From: Adiantum capillus-veneris
Taxonomy: Eukaryota > Streptophyta > Polypodiopsida > Polypodiales > Pteridaceae
DNA length: 64,000 nucleotides
Assembly (NCBI GenBank): GCA_014529385.2
Contig: CM043959.1
Location: 53,081,253 to 53,145,252, forward strand
Direction: 5' to 3'
Positions within the stretch are counted from its first letter, which is position 1; every line of letters begins with the position of its first letter. Below the pieces are notes generated by a model, which saw nothing but the letters and a program-made list of their open reading frames with translations, did not search any database and had not been told where the DNA came from. Both the position numbers and the translations under genes were made by a program. This document shows positions 1 to 10,418 of the stretch, in pieces.

Positions 1-1232
1 AGGAGAGCAGCAGAGACTAGACTATCCAGAGCCTATGCGGCATTAGGAGGGCTAGAGAGGATGTGTTCGCAGGTTCAGTTTCAAGAACCACGAACAAACT
101 ATGGCTCTTTGATACTTTGGTTGCTTCAACTATGCTTTATGGGGTCCAAGTTTGGGGACCATCTGTGAATCATGACAGTTGGAGGAACATGGAGAGACCC
201 TTGGTATTTATGATATCCCGGATGATTAGATCCAAGGCCTCTGTACCACATGCGATTATTCGAGCGGAGGTAGCCGCCCCTCCTATAGAGATTGAGGCTC
301 TTACTAGATCAGTGTCCTTTATGCACAGTCTATGGGATACACATAGAGGCAGATATACTAGACTGGCTCTTGAGTCCTCTAGACAGTTAGCGATGCAGGG
401 AGATGCATCATGTTGGTATGTACAGATGACCTCATGGTTTCAGAGGCATGGTTTCAGCATGGATAGATTGCCTCCCTTTCAGTATTCCTTGGATGCACCC
501 TCCCTGCCAGTCACACGGACGGAGATCACTAGACTCGTTCGTCAGGATCTTATACAGTTGGACACCAGGAGGACATGGGTAGAGCCGATACAGGAGTTGG
601 GCACGAAGATGGCTTTCTACAAAGAGCACCTTCTCCAACTTTCAGGGGATGGGTTTGTGACTCGTCCGAACTACATGGACACTCATTTATGTCATGGTCT
701 GCGATGTGCTATTGGTCAGATTCGCACATCCTCACACCAGCTGGAGATTGAGACGGGTAGATTCAGAGGGATACCACCAGAGTCTAGGATATGTCAACTA
801 TGCGGTAGAGAGCCAGAGACAGAGCTACACTACATATGCCACTGCACTATGTATTATGAGATACGAGGGCACTTCCATTGCTTATTCAGGGAGGGTTTTG
901 GACCCCTAGATAGAGTCATGAGGTATCAGGACCAGAGATGCCTTGGCTTATATCTACTTGAGCTACACCAACATAGAGACAGTCTGTTGGGGAGACATGG
1001 AGTACGACAGTCATAGAGACAGATCACAGATTTCTTTGGATCGAGGGAGCCAAGAGACCAACCACCAGCACAGGGTTGTACCCGCATTCATACCAGAGGC
1101 ACCCTCATTGACAGGGCGATTGAGCTCGGGAGATCGAGACGACCACGACCAAGACACAGGAGCACACTGCATCGACGGAGACTCCAGCAGAGGATCAGAG
1201 GCATTCTATCACGACACCCAGATTGTCATTGA
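1..1232 (+). pseudogene. LINE ORF2 C-terminal fragment (copy A)
   Basis: The fragment encodes the region downstream of the reverse transcriptase catalytic core. It includes the zinc-knuckle-like cluster CQLCGREPETELHYICHC near 796-846 and the basic C-terminal tail. Compared with B and C, one base is missing near 98 (CGAACAAACT where the others have an extra base), so the frame shifts from frame 1 to frame 3. At 1014-1016 a CAG has become TAG. The downstream codons up to 1232 still match the C-termini of B and C, including ITDFFG. The missing N-terminal part lies outside the window. Confidence 0.85.
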
Positions 1233-1346
1233 GGGCCTATTCTACATTTCACATTTCACACTTCATTTCAGTTTTCATTTTTTACTTTCAGTACTTTTTG
1301 TACTTGTACCTCAGACATTGTATTAGATTCACCACTTTGTATCTGA

Positions 1347-1380
1347 TGGTCTCATAGGTCATTTTGGCCTTTTGAAGACG
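1347..1380 (+). other. LINE 3'-terminal hairpin (copy A)
   Basis: The 3' UTR has a predicted stem-loop just before the TC tract. GTCT (1349-1352) pairs with AGAC (1376-1379), and AGGTCA (1356-1361) pairs with TGGCCT (1365-1370) around a TTT loop, with one G-U pair. The same stem occurs in B and C. In B the loop is TTC and the stem is kept. A 3' hairpin is a common recognition signal for LINE reverse transcriptases. This role is inferred here. Confidence 0.5.
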
Positions 1381-1395
1381 TTAATATATCATTTC

Positions 1396-1398
<3 letters not shown>

Positions 1399-1460
<62 letters not shown>
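1399..1460 (+). repeat. (TC)n microsatellite at LINE A 3' end
   Basis: About 31 uninterrupted TC units directly follow the LINE 3' UTR. They are read as the LINE target and tail. Confidence 0.95.
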
Positions 1461-1464
<4 letters not shown>

Positions 1465-1708
1465 TCCAAAGAGCATGTCACAAATAGAGCCTACTACTTC
1501 GTTTTGATAGATATAAACCAACAAGTACCAATTATAATAAAAAAAGTCATAGTTCATAGAATCAAGTATCAAACCTCTTCTAGGACATCAAAAAGCCTTC
1601 CATTTCAAGGGTGTTTTTCTTAAAATATTCAGTTATCACAGCAATAAACAATTGCCATATGAGCATTTTATACTAAAAGAAGCCATCCAAATTCAAAGAA
1701 TTACCTAG

Positions 1709-3740
1709 TCAATTCATTCCAAAACAAAATGAGAGCCAAGTGAGCTCGGTATCATAGTCTAATTTAGTTATGATTGAATCGTTTGAAAGCAAGGCAACAA
1801 TTACAGAGTTGGCCAGAGCTATAAGACATCGATTGGTGCAAGTCAAAGTCCAGAAACGAGTAGACATATACTCCCCCCCCGGATCTGAACGGAGGGTGCA
1901 CATAGTACATTTAGAGACATTTTCAGCCATAGCCAAAAATTTCTTGAAGCACATAAACACTTTGGACTTAGCTTTAACCGGATACACCCATGCATGCCTG
2001 GAGTAATCATCAATGAAAGTCACGAGAAGTAAAGATAATTGCCCACAGACGGAGTTTGCATGGGTCCACAAACATCACTATGCACAAGCTGCAACCTGCA
2101 TGTAGCCCTAATAATTGAACCATCCTTTGGAAACTTCGAATGTTGCATTTTGTTCAAAATACAACCTTCACAAACATGCTTCACAGGTGCTTAAGTGGCA
2201 GCAAAGAAGGAACCATGTCAATTTTTTGCAAACATAGCAAACTAGCCGAATTTTGATGCCAAAAACATGCATGACAAAGTTTTACATCTAAAAAAGCCTT
2301 TGAATCACAACTGCATTTGCAAAATGCTGTCCACATTTGTCATACAAAGGGAGCCTATACAGCCCACGGCATAAAATGCCAGATGCAACAATTTCATCAC
2401 CAAAACTAAGATCATGAATTATACAACTGTCATCCACAAATTACACAACAAGACCAAATCTAGCAAGTGCAGATACAGACAAAAGGTCCTTTTTTATCCC
2501 AGGTACATAAAGTACATCAACAAGTGTAAAAGAACTACCACTCGCAACATTAAGCACAATCTTTTCAACTCTCTTGATCGGATAAGAGGCATTGTTGGCA
2601 CAAGTAACTGAATTCCCATGATGAGGGACATCCTTGGTAGGTAATGTGCTTTGTAGCACCAATATCAAAGTACCACACATATGAATCTGCAACAACTGAC
2701 ACATATGCATCATGGACAGAAGAATCAAAGTGCACTCGACACTAAATGCCCATTATGCATCTACATCAGCATCACAATCTCCTTTCACAAAAGATTTCAC
2801 AATTGTTGCACTTGTAGTGGAACCAGCCTCTTTCTTTTTAGCATCTTTTGCCTTCAATTTGAGACAATGCTTGATCAAGTGAGCATTAGCTTTACAATAA
2901 TAGCAACACATCTTCTTTTTGCCCCTTTCACCAGAATTCCCAAACGAAGTGCTACCAGCAAAAGCATTAGAAATAGGTGATTTGCCACTTATAGAAAAAC
3001 CATGACAAGTGGCTACATTGTTGTTACCACTTTTTTCTTTGAGAAGCAATAAAGGCATGTTCAACTTCACACTGCTTAGCCCTGTTTTTTCTTGAAAGTG
3101 ACTCTTGCAATAGCAATGTGCATAATGCATTAAACTTGACAACATCAGGATTTCCTTGGGTCATAAGTCTCCAAGTACTAGCAAAAGTCTGGTAAGAATC
3201 TATCAATACATCAAGAATAGTCTGCACAAGGAAACTGTCAGAAATGACTTCAGCTGCAAAAATAAGTTGCTAATTAATATCCATGATACCAACAAGGAAA
3301 GTGTTCATTTCATCTTCCTCATACATAATCTTCGACTCCAGCTCTTTACGCAGCAATGCAATTTTAGCCTCATTGCGACTTGCATAAAGACAAGCTAGAA
3401 TATCCCAAGCCCGTTTTGCACATTTAACTCAACGACTGTGAAGAGTAATAGTGTGCTTCATAGATAACGCAATCAATGCATGAGCCTACACATCTCTAAT
3501 ATCCCAATGAACCTGCTCAACCGTAGACAAAACAGCTATAGCAGGAGCAACCTTGCCACCAAAACCTACAACATCCTCAACATCACTTGTATTCTTAGAA
3601 CTAGGACGTACATCAATGCCCAGCACAACATTCTAAACGCCCTTTGACACAAGAACATGTTGCATCTCGTAAGCCCACATTGGATAATTGTTCCCATCTA
3701 ATTTATCCTCAGCAGCAAAATCTTTAACACATCTGTGTTG
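1709..3740 (-). pseudogene. Copia gag-integrase polyprotein, broken
   Basis: Reading minus-strand frames from right to left: near 3600-3740 a UBN2/copia gag start (LDGNNYPMWAYEMQ); at 3227-3024 more gag; near 2950-2850 a CCHC knuckle (CYYCKANAHLIKHC); at 2728-2441 the pre-integrase segment (VLYVPGIKKDLLSVSAL); at 2071-1709 the integrase core with FIDDYSRHAWVYP and LRSDPGGEY. These are copia-type domains in copia order. Frameshifts and stops separate every block, and RSDRGGEY has become RSDPGGEY. No product is expected. Confidence 0.8.
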
Positions 3741-4026
3741 TTGTCAGTCGTGATGAGTGCCTACACTTGATGTGAAAACTTCCTGAAAAGATGAGAAATG
3801 AAGCGAGACATGAAGCGAGACCAACATGTGCTATATAGCACAACCCAAGAAGAGTGTAAGGCACATGTTATGCAAAAAATGACACTGATAGAAATTCTGC
3901 ACAAAAAGACGAAACTACATGTGCAGGCGCTCATCAAATCTCACCAAAATCTGAGAAAGTGAACAGGCGTATGCTGGCGATGTTGGCGACTAAGATCGGG
4001 AGGACGCAACCTACTCTGATACCAAT

Positions 4027-4242
4027 TGTTGAAAATAGGGTTGTAAGGAAACGCACACAGCTTGGAGAAGACGAAGAAGCTCAAGACACACAACAAAGAG
4101 TAGCTTTACGTAGTGTGCAATGGAAAGATGAGTTAGCCCTAGAGCACTGGACGTATATACAATGCACGGGAAAAAAACCTCCTAGTGAGGCGGCGGTCCT
4201 AAGTGTGTTCACACACAGCACTACCACATATGTATGGTAACA
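4027..4242 (-). repeat. Copia 5' LTR
   Basis: On the minus strand the LTR starts TGTTACCAT and ends TTTTCAACA, the usual TGTT...AACA ends of copia LTRs. It is about 216 bp long and contains a TATATA-like box (TGTATATAC). The primer site TTGGTATCAGAGT follows after one base. No partner 3' LTR was found. Confidence 0.7.
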
Positions 4243-6774
4243 GTGATGCTAGCATCATAAAATTAGTGTCAGCAAGAAACCAAAGTATAATAGCATCAAA
4301 GTAGTACCAATTATTTCATTGTTTACAAGATTCAAAAATCAGTACAACCAGTAATCCAAACTAAGAAGAGGCCTCAAGCTAACAGGACTTTTAGAGCAAT
4401 GCACAACAAGATTTTTAGAATTAATGCCTAGTCCCCAACCAGTTAACCAGAGATCCTCAATATGCTTCAAAACAGAGCCAGACCATACAACCAGTAGCCA
4501 GCCAGCCAGTAAAATAATCAACAGAAATAAGATCAGTTAAGAGCCAAAGGACAACGCACCATCATAAATAGAGATCACTTGTCTGAGTCCCATCACCAAA
4601 ATCTCAAAACAATCACGGTGCCAAGACATTAGCAAGAGCAACAAACACGTCAGTAAATCAATACCAGTAGAAAAAACACTTTTCAGAGCCCGCTAGTGAG
4701 ATCAAAGGAAAGCAAGAATTAGTAAAGGTACCAAAAACCAGGAGAAAAATTCTTCCAATCAAAGGCTCAAATGTAGGCTAGAAGGATGTAATCTCAGAAT
4801 ATAGTAAAGAAACCAGGATGCACCTAAAAATAGGACATCCAACCAGATGCAAGAAATTCAAACCTTAGGAAGGCTGCATACCATATGTAGAAGAGACTGC
4901 ATGTAACAGAAAGTGCAGTGTTAGGTAGTAAGACATGTTCAAAGCCAAAAATTCCAGCTTAATGAAGATTGATTACTCTATGCAGCTTATGTAAAGCAAC
5001 AAATTCAAAAGCACAGGATGACACAAGGTAGCATGTAGCCAAGTTGCACCAAAAACCAAGAAAAACGGCAAATTTCCGCTCATATTTCAAGTGAGAAAGG
5101 ACAAAATGTAGAATTTGTTTCAAAGGGATCCTAAGCAAGACTGATCATAATTATTAACCCCATCAGGTGCAGTTACATAGTCCCAACTAGGAAGAGAAAA
5201 AACCATATCAGTGAAAAGATCTCGACCAGATGGTGAAAGTTAGTATGACGCCTCCTAAAAGGTAGAACAAGCCAGTTATCACAACTACCGCATGCTGTTT
5301 AGAAAGACGATAAAGGTAATCCAGAGCAAGAGACAAATCATATCTAGTAGCAAAAAAAGAAGCAGAGATTATCCATATATAATTAAGTCGTGTATCCTGT
5401 CATGGCTAGATTTATTCCACTATGGCATAAGAACAACCCATATACAATGCATTTTTTGAAACCCATTACCACTGTCCATAGCTGAGTGTCAAAAGAAATA
5501 TTCAAGCCCAAGAGAACAGCACTCACAAAAGCCCAATCATGTAATCATTGATGCCAACATCATGCTCCTTCCTTACCGCATCAGTCGAAACTTTCCTTTT
5601 CTATAGGTAGATATTAGAATAGGACCAGCATGAGTCCTTCATGAGAAGGGAACATTGCCCTGCTCAGTTGAAACCCTATATTTCAAGCTAAAGCAACCCA
5701 ACAATCTCATGCTATTTACATTCTACAACAGCACATAATAGCATTAAAGTATTTCCAGAGAAAATTTTTAAACAAAACAAGGGAATAACCATTGAATTAA
5801 TAATAAACCTATGAGGAAGAGCCTTCCATAATTTTTTTGTCAATCGAGGCGGAGTATAGATCACAACTTCCACAAGCATACCACTTTTCCTCTCACACTC
5901 ACACTCTCTTTGCAGACAGCAATTAATAGTTCACAAGGCTAAGACAAATCCTTCACCTTTAGAGAGGAAAGCGTCTGCAAGCCAAGACACATCCAACTTC
6001 TCAAGCAAATCAGCCAAGCATTGAAAGAAATTCCTTCCAATCAATTAGGTACCTGCAAGGACAAGGAGTTCCCCTTGATAGGAAAAGACGAAGGTGGATA
6101 GCTGTAATACACATAATTCCACAGCAGCCAGTAGATGGAAGGCAAAAAAATCATGCATAATCATCTTCAACTTGATCAAGGTGATATAGAAAAGGTAAGA
6201 ATACCTTCTACTCTCTTGGGCAGAGGGAAGGAGAGATGATTCTCAAAGAAAGTTAAGCCATTAAAGTCATGGCAATACGAGCCTATCGGCAAGTCACAAG
6301 GAGAGAGTAAAGCCGCAGACAGGGGAATATTTCAAGAAGACAAGCAAGTGTCCATTGAATTCAGCTACAACGTCAAAGTTAGTAGAGCCAACAACGTAAA
6401 GGCAATCCGTGCAATAGGTATCAAACAATTAGGATAAAGTTTATGAGCACATGTAGGTGCAAAGGTGAGCCTTTAGCAAATAATAAAGAATCCATTCGTA
6501 GAGTGGTTAATCAAATTACTAGAGATTAAATAGCACCAAGGCCCCTCTTTTAGTAAACACACCAACAGATAGGTCGGAGTAGGGCAAAGCATCCAACTGA
6601 GAGACATCAACATTTTAGGTTGTGAGCATTGGTGAGCATCTACCAAGCGAAGGTTAATCAGTACAAATCCAAGCATGGGCTCCTCCATATCAAGAGGAAA
6701 TGCCACTCAAAAGAAATATAAAGATTTCCCAAGGAGAAAATCCTACATAAGAAGTAATCACTAGTAGAGTGACC

Positions 6775-6801
6775 ATGTGTGTGTGTGTGCGCGCGCGCGC
6801 A
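6775..6801. repeat. (GT)n(GC)n alternating tract
   Basis: A run of GT units passes directly into GC units, giving about 25 bp of strict purine-pyrimidine alternation. Such tracts can adopt Z-DNA. Confidence 0.8.
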
Positions 6802-6987
6802 TTTGCAACCCCAAAACATACAGTACATGCATCGATCTTGCTCTAAACATTCTATCAAAAACCTTTGTGGAAATAAACAATCCCATAAAGTGTCAAATGC
6901 CCTCGATAATCTCATTTGTAACACCCAAAACATATAATACAGGCATCAATCTTGCTCTAAACATTGTATCACAACCTTTGTGGAAAT
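6801..6987. repeat. Two-copy tandem repeat, about 113 bp period
   Basis: Two diverged copies start at 6801 (ATTTGCAACCCCAAAACATA) and 6914 (ATTTGTAACACCCAAAACAT). They share the block CTTGCTCTAAACATT and end CCTTTGTGGAAAT. The second copy stops near 6987. Confidence 0.75.
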
Positions 6988-7308
6988 CCACATGATAGCA
7001 ATGAATTCAAAGTCCATCTTTGTCAATGATAGTTCCGAGTGTAAATATATGATCAAACGGAAGTGGTTTTGGCGTGCCGCGCAAGGAGGGGAGGAAGGGG
7101 TGGGGGGGGGGGGGGAATTCATTTAGACAAAGAGGGCTTGTGGAGAATCAAAACATCACACTCTTGGAACAACGTTCAAAATCTTCATGAGATGACCACC
7201 AAAATTTGGCGTGCGTCATGTCGTTCCCACTTCTGATCAAGTCCGCCAAAAGCTAGACTTGTTCAAACACAATTACCTCCATCCGCATGCACAACCGGGG
7301 GGTTTGTT

Positions 7309-7314
7309 TTTATT
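7309..7314 (-). terminator. Possible poly(A) signal of the ANTH gene
   Basis: AATAAA on the minus strand, about 370 bp downstream of the ANTH stop codon. A single hexamer is weak evidence in plants, and other AT-rich signals are possible. Confidence 0.25.
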
Positions 7315-7680
7315 TACAGGTCTTGAAATGTAAGAGTACGCCATATGTGAACTTGTAGCAGAACTTGGTTCTTTGATGCTTGCAAAAGCAGTCCATGTAG
7401 CATAACTCCATTGACAATAAACAATAAGTACAAACACACTGGGTTGCCAAAGTGGCAATTTTCTCCTCTGAAGAATAGACAAGACTCTGCAACACCTGAT
7501 ATTTGGCCTCTGAATTTTGCGGTGATTGCATTGTCAAGCTAGCACATGACAATAAGGTAGCTACATCTGGTCTCTCTTCAAGATGTCGACGTTTCAAGAA
7601 AAAGCAAAGTTTTCTATCGACAAACTCTTGTAGAAGCACTTGTAGCAACAAACTTTACTCTGAGATTGCTAAGAAAGCCC

Positions 7681-8760
7681 CTAATTGAAATCGAACTCGG
7701 AAAAAGAAAAGCCCTTTCTTGTGTCTCTAATACCAAGGTTTGAGATGGCTATCCTCTCCCAACGCGCAGATTTCCACATTTGCGAATGGCCCTGCTCAAG
7801 ATATGTGTGCTGTGGCGATGCAGACAAGTTGTGAAGAGAGGCATGTCGAAGGGTTTCCTTGAGCTTCTGAAGCTCAAAATAGGTGTAGACAATGTGCCCA
7901 GAAGCCCCGTCATTGCATATGCTCTCCCCTGTTTCGAACAACTGCAACAAGGACATCGAGTCTTCTGACAACCTCTCACAAACATCCAGCAATGCCAGAG
8001 CCTCCGGTCGCACCAGCGTTGAAATCCTTTCAGTGACTTCTTCAAACTGTGACTTTAACTCCCTATAAGCCTTCCCGGTGGTCTTAGTGATGAGGCCAAT
8101 AGCCTTTTTCACTAAAACATGTTCCATAACAAAATCCTCTGCTTCCCACCCTGCTCCTTCATGTAGAAGCTCTTCAAGGTTGATCATCTCTTTCACCAGC
8201 TGTGAGCTTGCTAACGACATGAGCCTCTCTCTATGCAAGGATTTGTCCTCTTTTTTTAAGTCAAGGAACGTCCCCATGCTCCTTGAAGTTTGAATCCACT
8301 GCTCTATAAATCTAGCATACCACCGAACCCAAGCTGAGGTTGCCCACGTGAAAGCCGAGCTTGTGTCTCTAAACTTTGACAGATTCAAATAGTTGTGACC
8401 ACCAGTAGAAGGATGGATGCTGAGCTGATCCTGGAACATGAAGCCGCCTTCATGTAAGCATTTGTGAATTAAAAGCAAGCACTTTAGTGCAACAATCCAG
8501 CTATGTGTTTTGTTGAGTCTGTCCATTATGAAGCGAATGCAATGAGAGACACGCATCCTTGAACCACCCCCCACCTCTAGAACAGCTTTAACCGTTTCTT
8601 CTTCCACAATGTGCTCTTCATGCCCTGTTGCACGCAACACTGCGAGGTCTATTTGAGAGAACTGGCCTGCTTTTGCCATTGCCCTCCCTAGAGATACTTG
8701 ATCTTTCATGAGGCCCATGAATTCCTGCAGCTTTATACGCTTCTTAATCCATCCTGCCAT
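7681..8760 (-). CDS. ANTH-domain clathrin-assembly-like protein
   Basis: This 359-codon uninterrupted frame is the only intact host gene. It resembles the plant AP180/CALM-type putative clathrin assembly proteins, which bind phosphoinositides and help build clathrin coats at the plasma membrane or trans-Golgi. The ANTH fold spans roughly residues 20-300. Visible landmarks are ALKCLLLIHKCLHEGG (91-106), LNLSKFRD (125-132) and SAWVRWYARFIEQ (142-154), matching the family blocks ALKxLxxIHR, LxxFRD and SxWVRxYAxxLE. The start is the first Met before the ANTH block. The protein is short: it has no NPF or DPF adaptor tail after the ANTH domain and ends at FSEFDFN. The lipid-binding signature KATxH...K..H is altered to RATGHEEHIVEEETVK. 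No introns are evident. Family assignment is strong, exact function is not known. Confidence 0.85.
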   Translation of the reverse strand: MAGWIKKRIKLQEFMGLMKDQVSLGRAMAKAGQFSQIDLAVLRATGHEEHIVEEETVKAVLEVGGGSRMRVSHCIRFIMDRLNKTHSWIVALKCLLLIHKCLHEGGFMFQDQLSIHPSTGGHNYLNLSKFRDTSSAFTWATSAWVRWYARFIEQWIQTSRSMGTFLDLKKEDKSLHRERLMSLASSQLVKEMINLEELLHEGAGWEAEDFVMEHVLVKKAIGLITKTTGKAYRELKSQFEEVTERISTLVRPEALALLDVCERLSEDSMSLLQLFETGESICNDGASGHIVYTYFELQKLKETLRHASLHNLSASPQHTYLEQGHSQMWKSARWERIAISNLGIRDTRKGFSFSEFDFN

Positions 8761-9740
8761 TTACGAATAGAACAGGACCAGAAAAACCACTGCTGCACTA
8801 TTTTGCTGCATCAAGTACTTGCAAAACTTCCCTGGAATGTGTCACAGCATGAAACAACTTGTCAACAGAGACATACCTCACACTCAAAGATATTTTCTTA
8901 GTGTTCGGAAAAATCCACCAAACGAATACTACCCGAGCCTCAAAACAAGAATAAGAAGCATGAATGGATACTAAAGTAAAAGCTATATTGCTTTTAACAA
9001 ACAGCATACACATGCAGCCAACTGTAGGGGTTTACATTAAATGTAAACCCTCAATATCACATGCATTTCTGAAACGAACTTTTCATGGATCAAATGTTTC
9101 TTTTTCCTGATCCATTTTCAGAGCTCTTTACTCCATTCTGTATATGGCATCCTATTGATGTCATGTGAACCATAAAATGTCCTCATGTTGAACACGTGCA
9201 GAGACATATGGACCCCCTAGATAGCCCTCACACTACAGCCATTACCATGCCTGCACAGAATGATCATTGTATTGGATAAAGCATCAGCACATACTCACTA
9301 ACCAGCACCTCAAGCAGACCTAAGGAGTCTGAAACCAGAAATTTGGCACGCAGAGAACGTTGAGAAATGCGCATCACCAAAATTACAACTCAAAATTTAG
9401 CAATAATTGGAACGATTGAAATAGTACTACAGAGTTCTAGGTGATAGAAATCACTTTGAAGGCACCCCTTCCCCTCTCGCTTTCACACATTGTCAAGGGA
9501 CGCCCCAGTAAGAGAGCTCTCCCAGCATTTTTGCTACCAGTAGCCCCCATTCATCCCTAACGTTTTTCAATTGCAGGTCGCCCTCCCTCTGCAGCCCTCT
9601 ACGGCCCTAAACCTGGCGTTTTTTGGCGGTCATTGTCCTCTTCCATCTGGCGCCTCATCCTTTGCCAAGGAGTCAAGCTCCTGCTGCCCATCATCTGCCT
9701 AATCTATCTCTCTATCATGGGTTTGGACCTCTCTCTCTCT
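8761..9740. other. Upstream region of the ANTH gene, no gene seen
   Basis: This should contain the 5' UTR and promoter of the minus-strand ANTH gene. I see no convincing coding sequence and could not place a TATA box with confidence. An inverted repeat at 9028-9050 is listed separately. From about 9500 the sequence becomes pyrimidine-rich. Confidence 0.45.
9028..9050. repeat. Perfect 11-bp inverted repeat
   Basis: GGGTTTACATT is followed by one base and its exact complement AATGTAAACCC. It lies about 270 bp upstream of the ANTH start codon on the other strand and could be a dimeric protein site or a small hairpin. Confidence 0.7.
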
Positions 9741-9744
9741 CTGT

Positions 9745-9960
9745 TCTTAGGGTTTCGTCATTGTTTTTTGCTGTTATTAAAGGTTTCAGAACTGTTTTTT
9801 GCTGTTTTTTAGGGTTTCGCCATTGTTTTTTGCTGGTTTTTTTTAAGGTTTCAAATTTGTTTTTTGTTGTTGTTTAAGGTTTCGTCGCTGATTTTTTCTG
9901 TTTTTTAGGGTTTCACAAGCATTTCTTGCTGGGTTTTAGGGTTTCTTGTGTTTTGTTGTT
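9745..9960 (+). repeat. Degenerate telo-box-containing tandem repeats
   Basis: Units of roughly 35-40 bp repeat the pattern TTTTTTGCTG then TTTAGGGTTTC. AGGGTTTC occurs four times, and related AAGGTTTC units lie between them. The tract leads straight into a TC microsatellite. Telo-box plus TC repeat is a frequent combination in plant 5' UTRs, so this may be the leader of a gene later disrupted by LINE B. Confidence 0.6.
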
Positions 9961-9965
9961 GTTTT

Positions 9966-9967
<2 letters not shown>

Positions 9968-10023
<56 letters not shown>
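9968..10023 (+). repeat. (TC)n microsatellite upstream of LINE B
   Basis: About 28 TC units. A second short TC run (10057-10067) lies 33 bp further on, immediately before the first LINE B homology. Confidence 0.95.
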
Positions 10024-10027
<4 letters not shown>

Positions 10028-10069
10028 ACACAGTTGTTTTGAGGATTTGAAGTTATTCTCTCTCTCTAG

Positions 10070-10418
10070 AGTGGCCTCTGTAGATGAAGAGGTGAGGGAA
10101 CTCCTACAAAGCATGGGCATCACAAAGCCTACTCACACAAGTGCATGGAGAGTGGGCAAGAAAGGAGTCGATGAGAAGGGAAACGTAAAGGATAGGGCAC
10201 TTATTCTCCGCTTCCCGAATATAGAAATAAGGAAAGAATTTCTAAAGAAGAGGCCAACTCTTAAGAAAACCGGTATTTTCCTGGGAGATGACCTTACATT
10301 GGCACAAGTGGCACACATGCAAGAGTTGATGCCAGAGATCAGGGCAGCAAGAGAAAAAGGGAAAATCGCCTTTTATAGAGGAGGGAAAGTAGTGGTTCTG
10401 GAAAAGCGCTCATCATGA
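10070..10418 (+). pseudogene. LINE ORF1 C-terminal part (copy B)
   Basis: It encodes the RRM-like and C-terminal domains of ORF1, matching residues from about 268 to 383 of the copy C protein. Landmarks are THTSAWRVGKKG, ALILRFP, EFLKKRP and GIFLGDDLTLAQ. The N-terminal coiled coil is missing because the insertion is 5'-truncated. The frame stays open upstream into the TC repeat, where it would encode Ser-Leu repeats without biological meaning. It ends with TGA at 10416-10418, directly followed by CGG and in frame with ORF2. Confidence 0.85.

Larger units (their letters stand above)
1..1460 (+). mobile_element. TC-LINE copy A, 3' part
   Basis: This is the 3' end of a non-LTR retrotransposon that enters from the left edge of the window. 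It holds the last third of ORF2, a 3' UTR of about 165 bp and a (TC)n tract at 1399-1460. The coding and 3' UTR sequence matches copies B (10057-14330) and C (14331-26051) closely. After the TC tract the sequence changes at once to an unrelated copia remnant. The element is dead: ORF2 has a one-base deletion near position 98 and a nonsense codon at 1014-1016. Confidence 0.9.
1700..4242 (-). mobile_element. Ty1/copia remnant with 5' LTR
   Basis: On the minus strand the order is LTR (4242-4027), Met-tRNA primer site (4025-4013), gag, then a zinc knuckle, a GAG-pre-integrase-like segment and the start of the integrase core. The reverse transcriptase, RNase H and 3' LTR are missing, so the element is truncated at its 3' side near 1700. 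Several stops and frameshifts break it. The 1461-1700 stretch between it and LINE A is AT-rich and unassigned. Confidence 0.8.
4243..7270. other. No gene recognised
   Basis: About 3 kb of moderately AT-rich DNA with only short chance reading frames and no domain, LTR or tRNA that I recognise. It contains a Z-DNA-like tract and a short tandem repeat, both listed separately. It may be old degraded transposon DNA or intergenic sequence downstream of the ANTH gene. Confidence 0.5.

Noticed and set aside
7310-7651. A 113-codon frame downstream of the ANTH gene on the same strand
   Set aside because: It lies in the probable 3' UTR, shows no domain and has no separate promoter signal. A further ANTH exon is possible but I see no convincing continuation.
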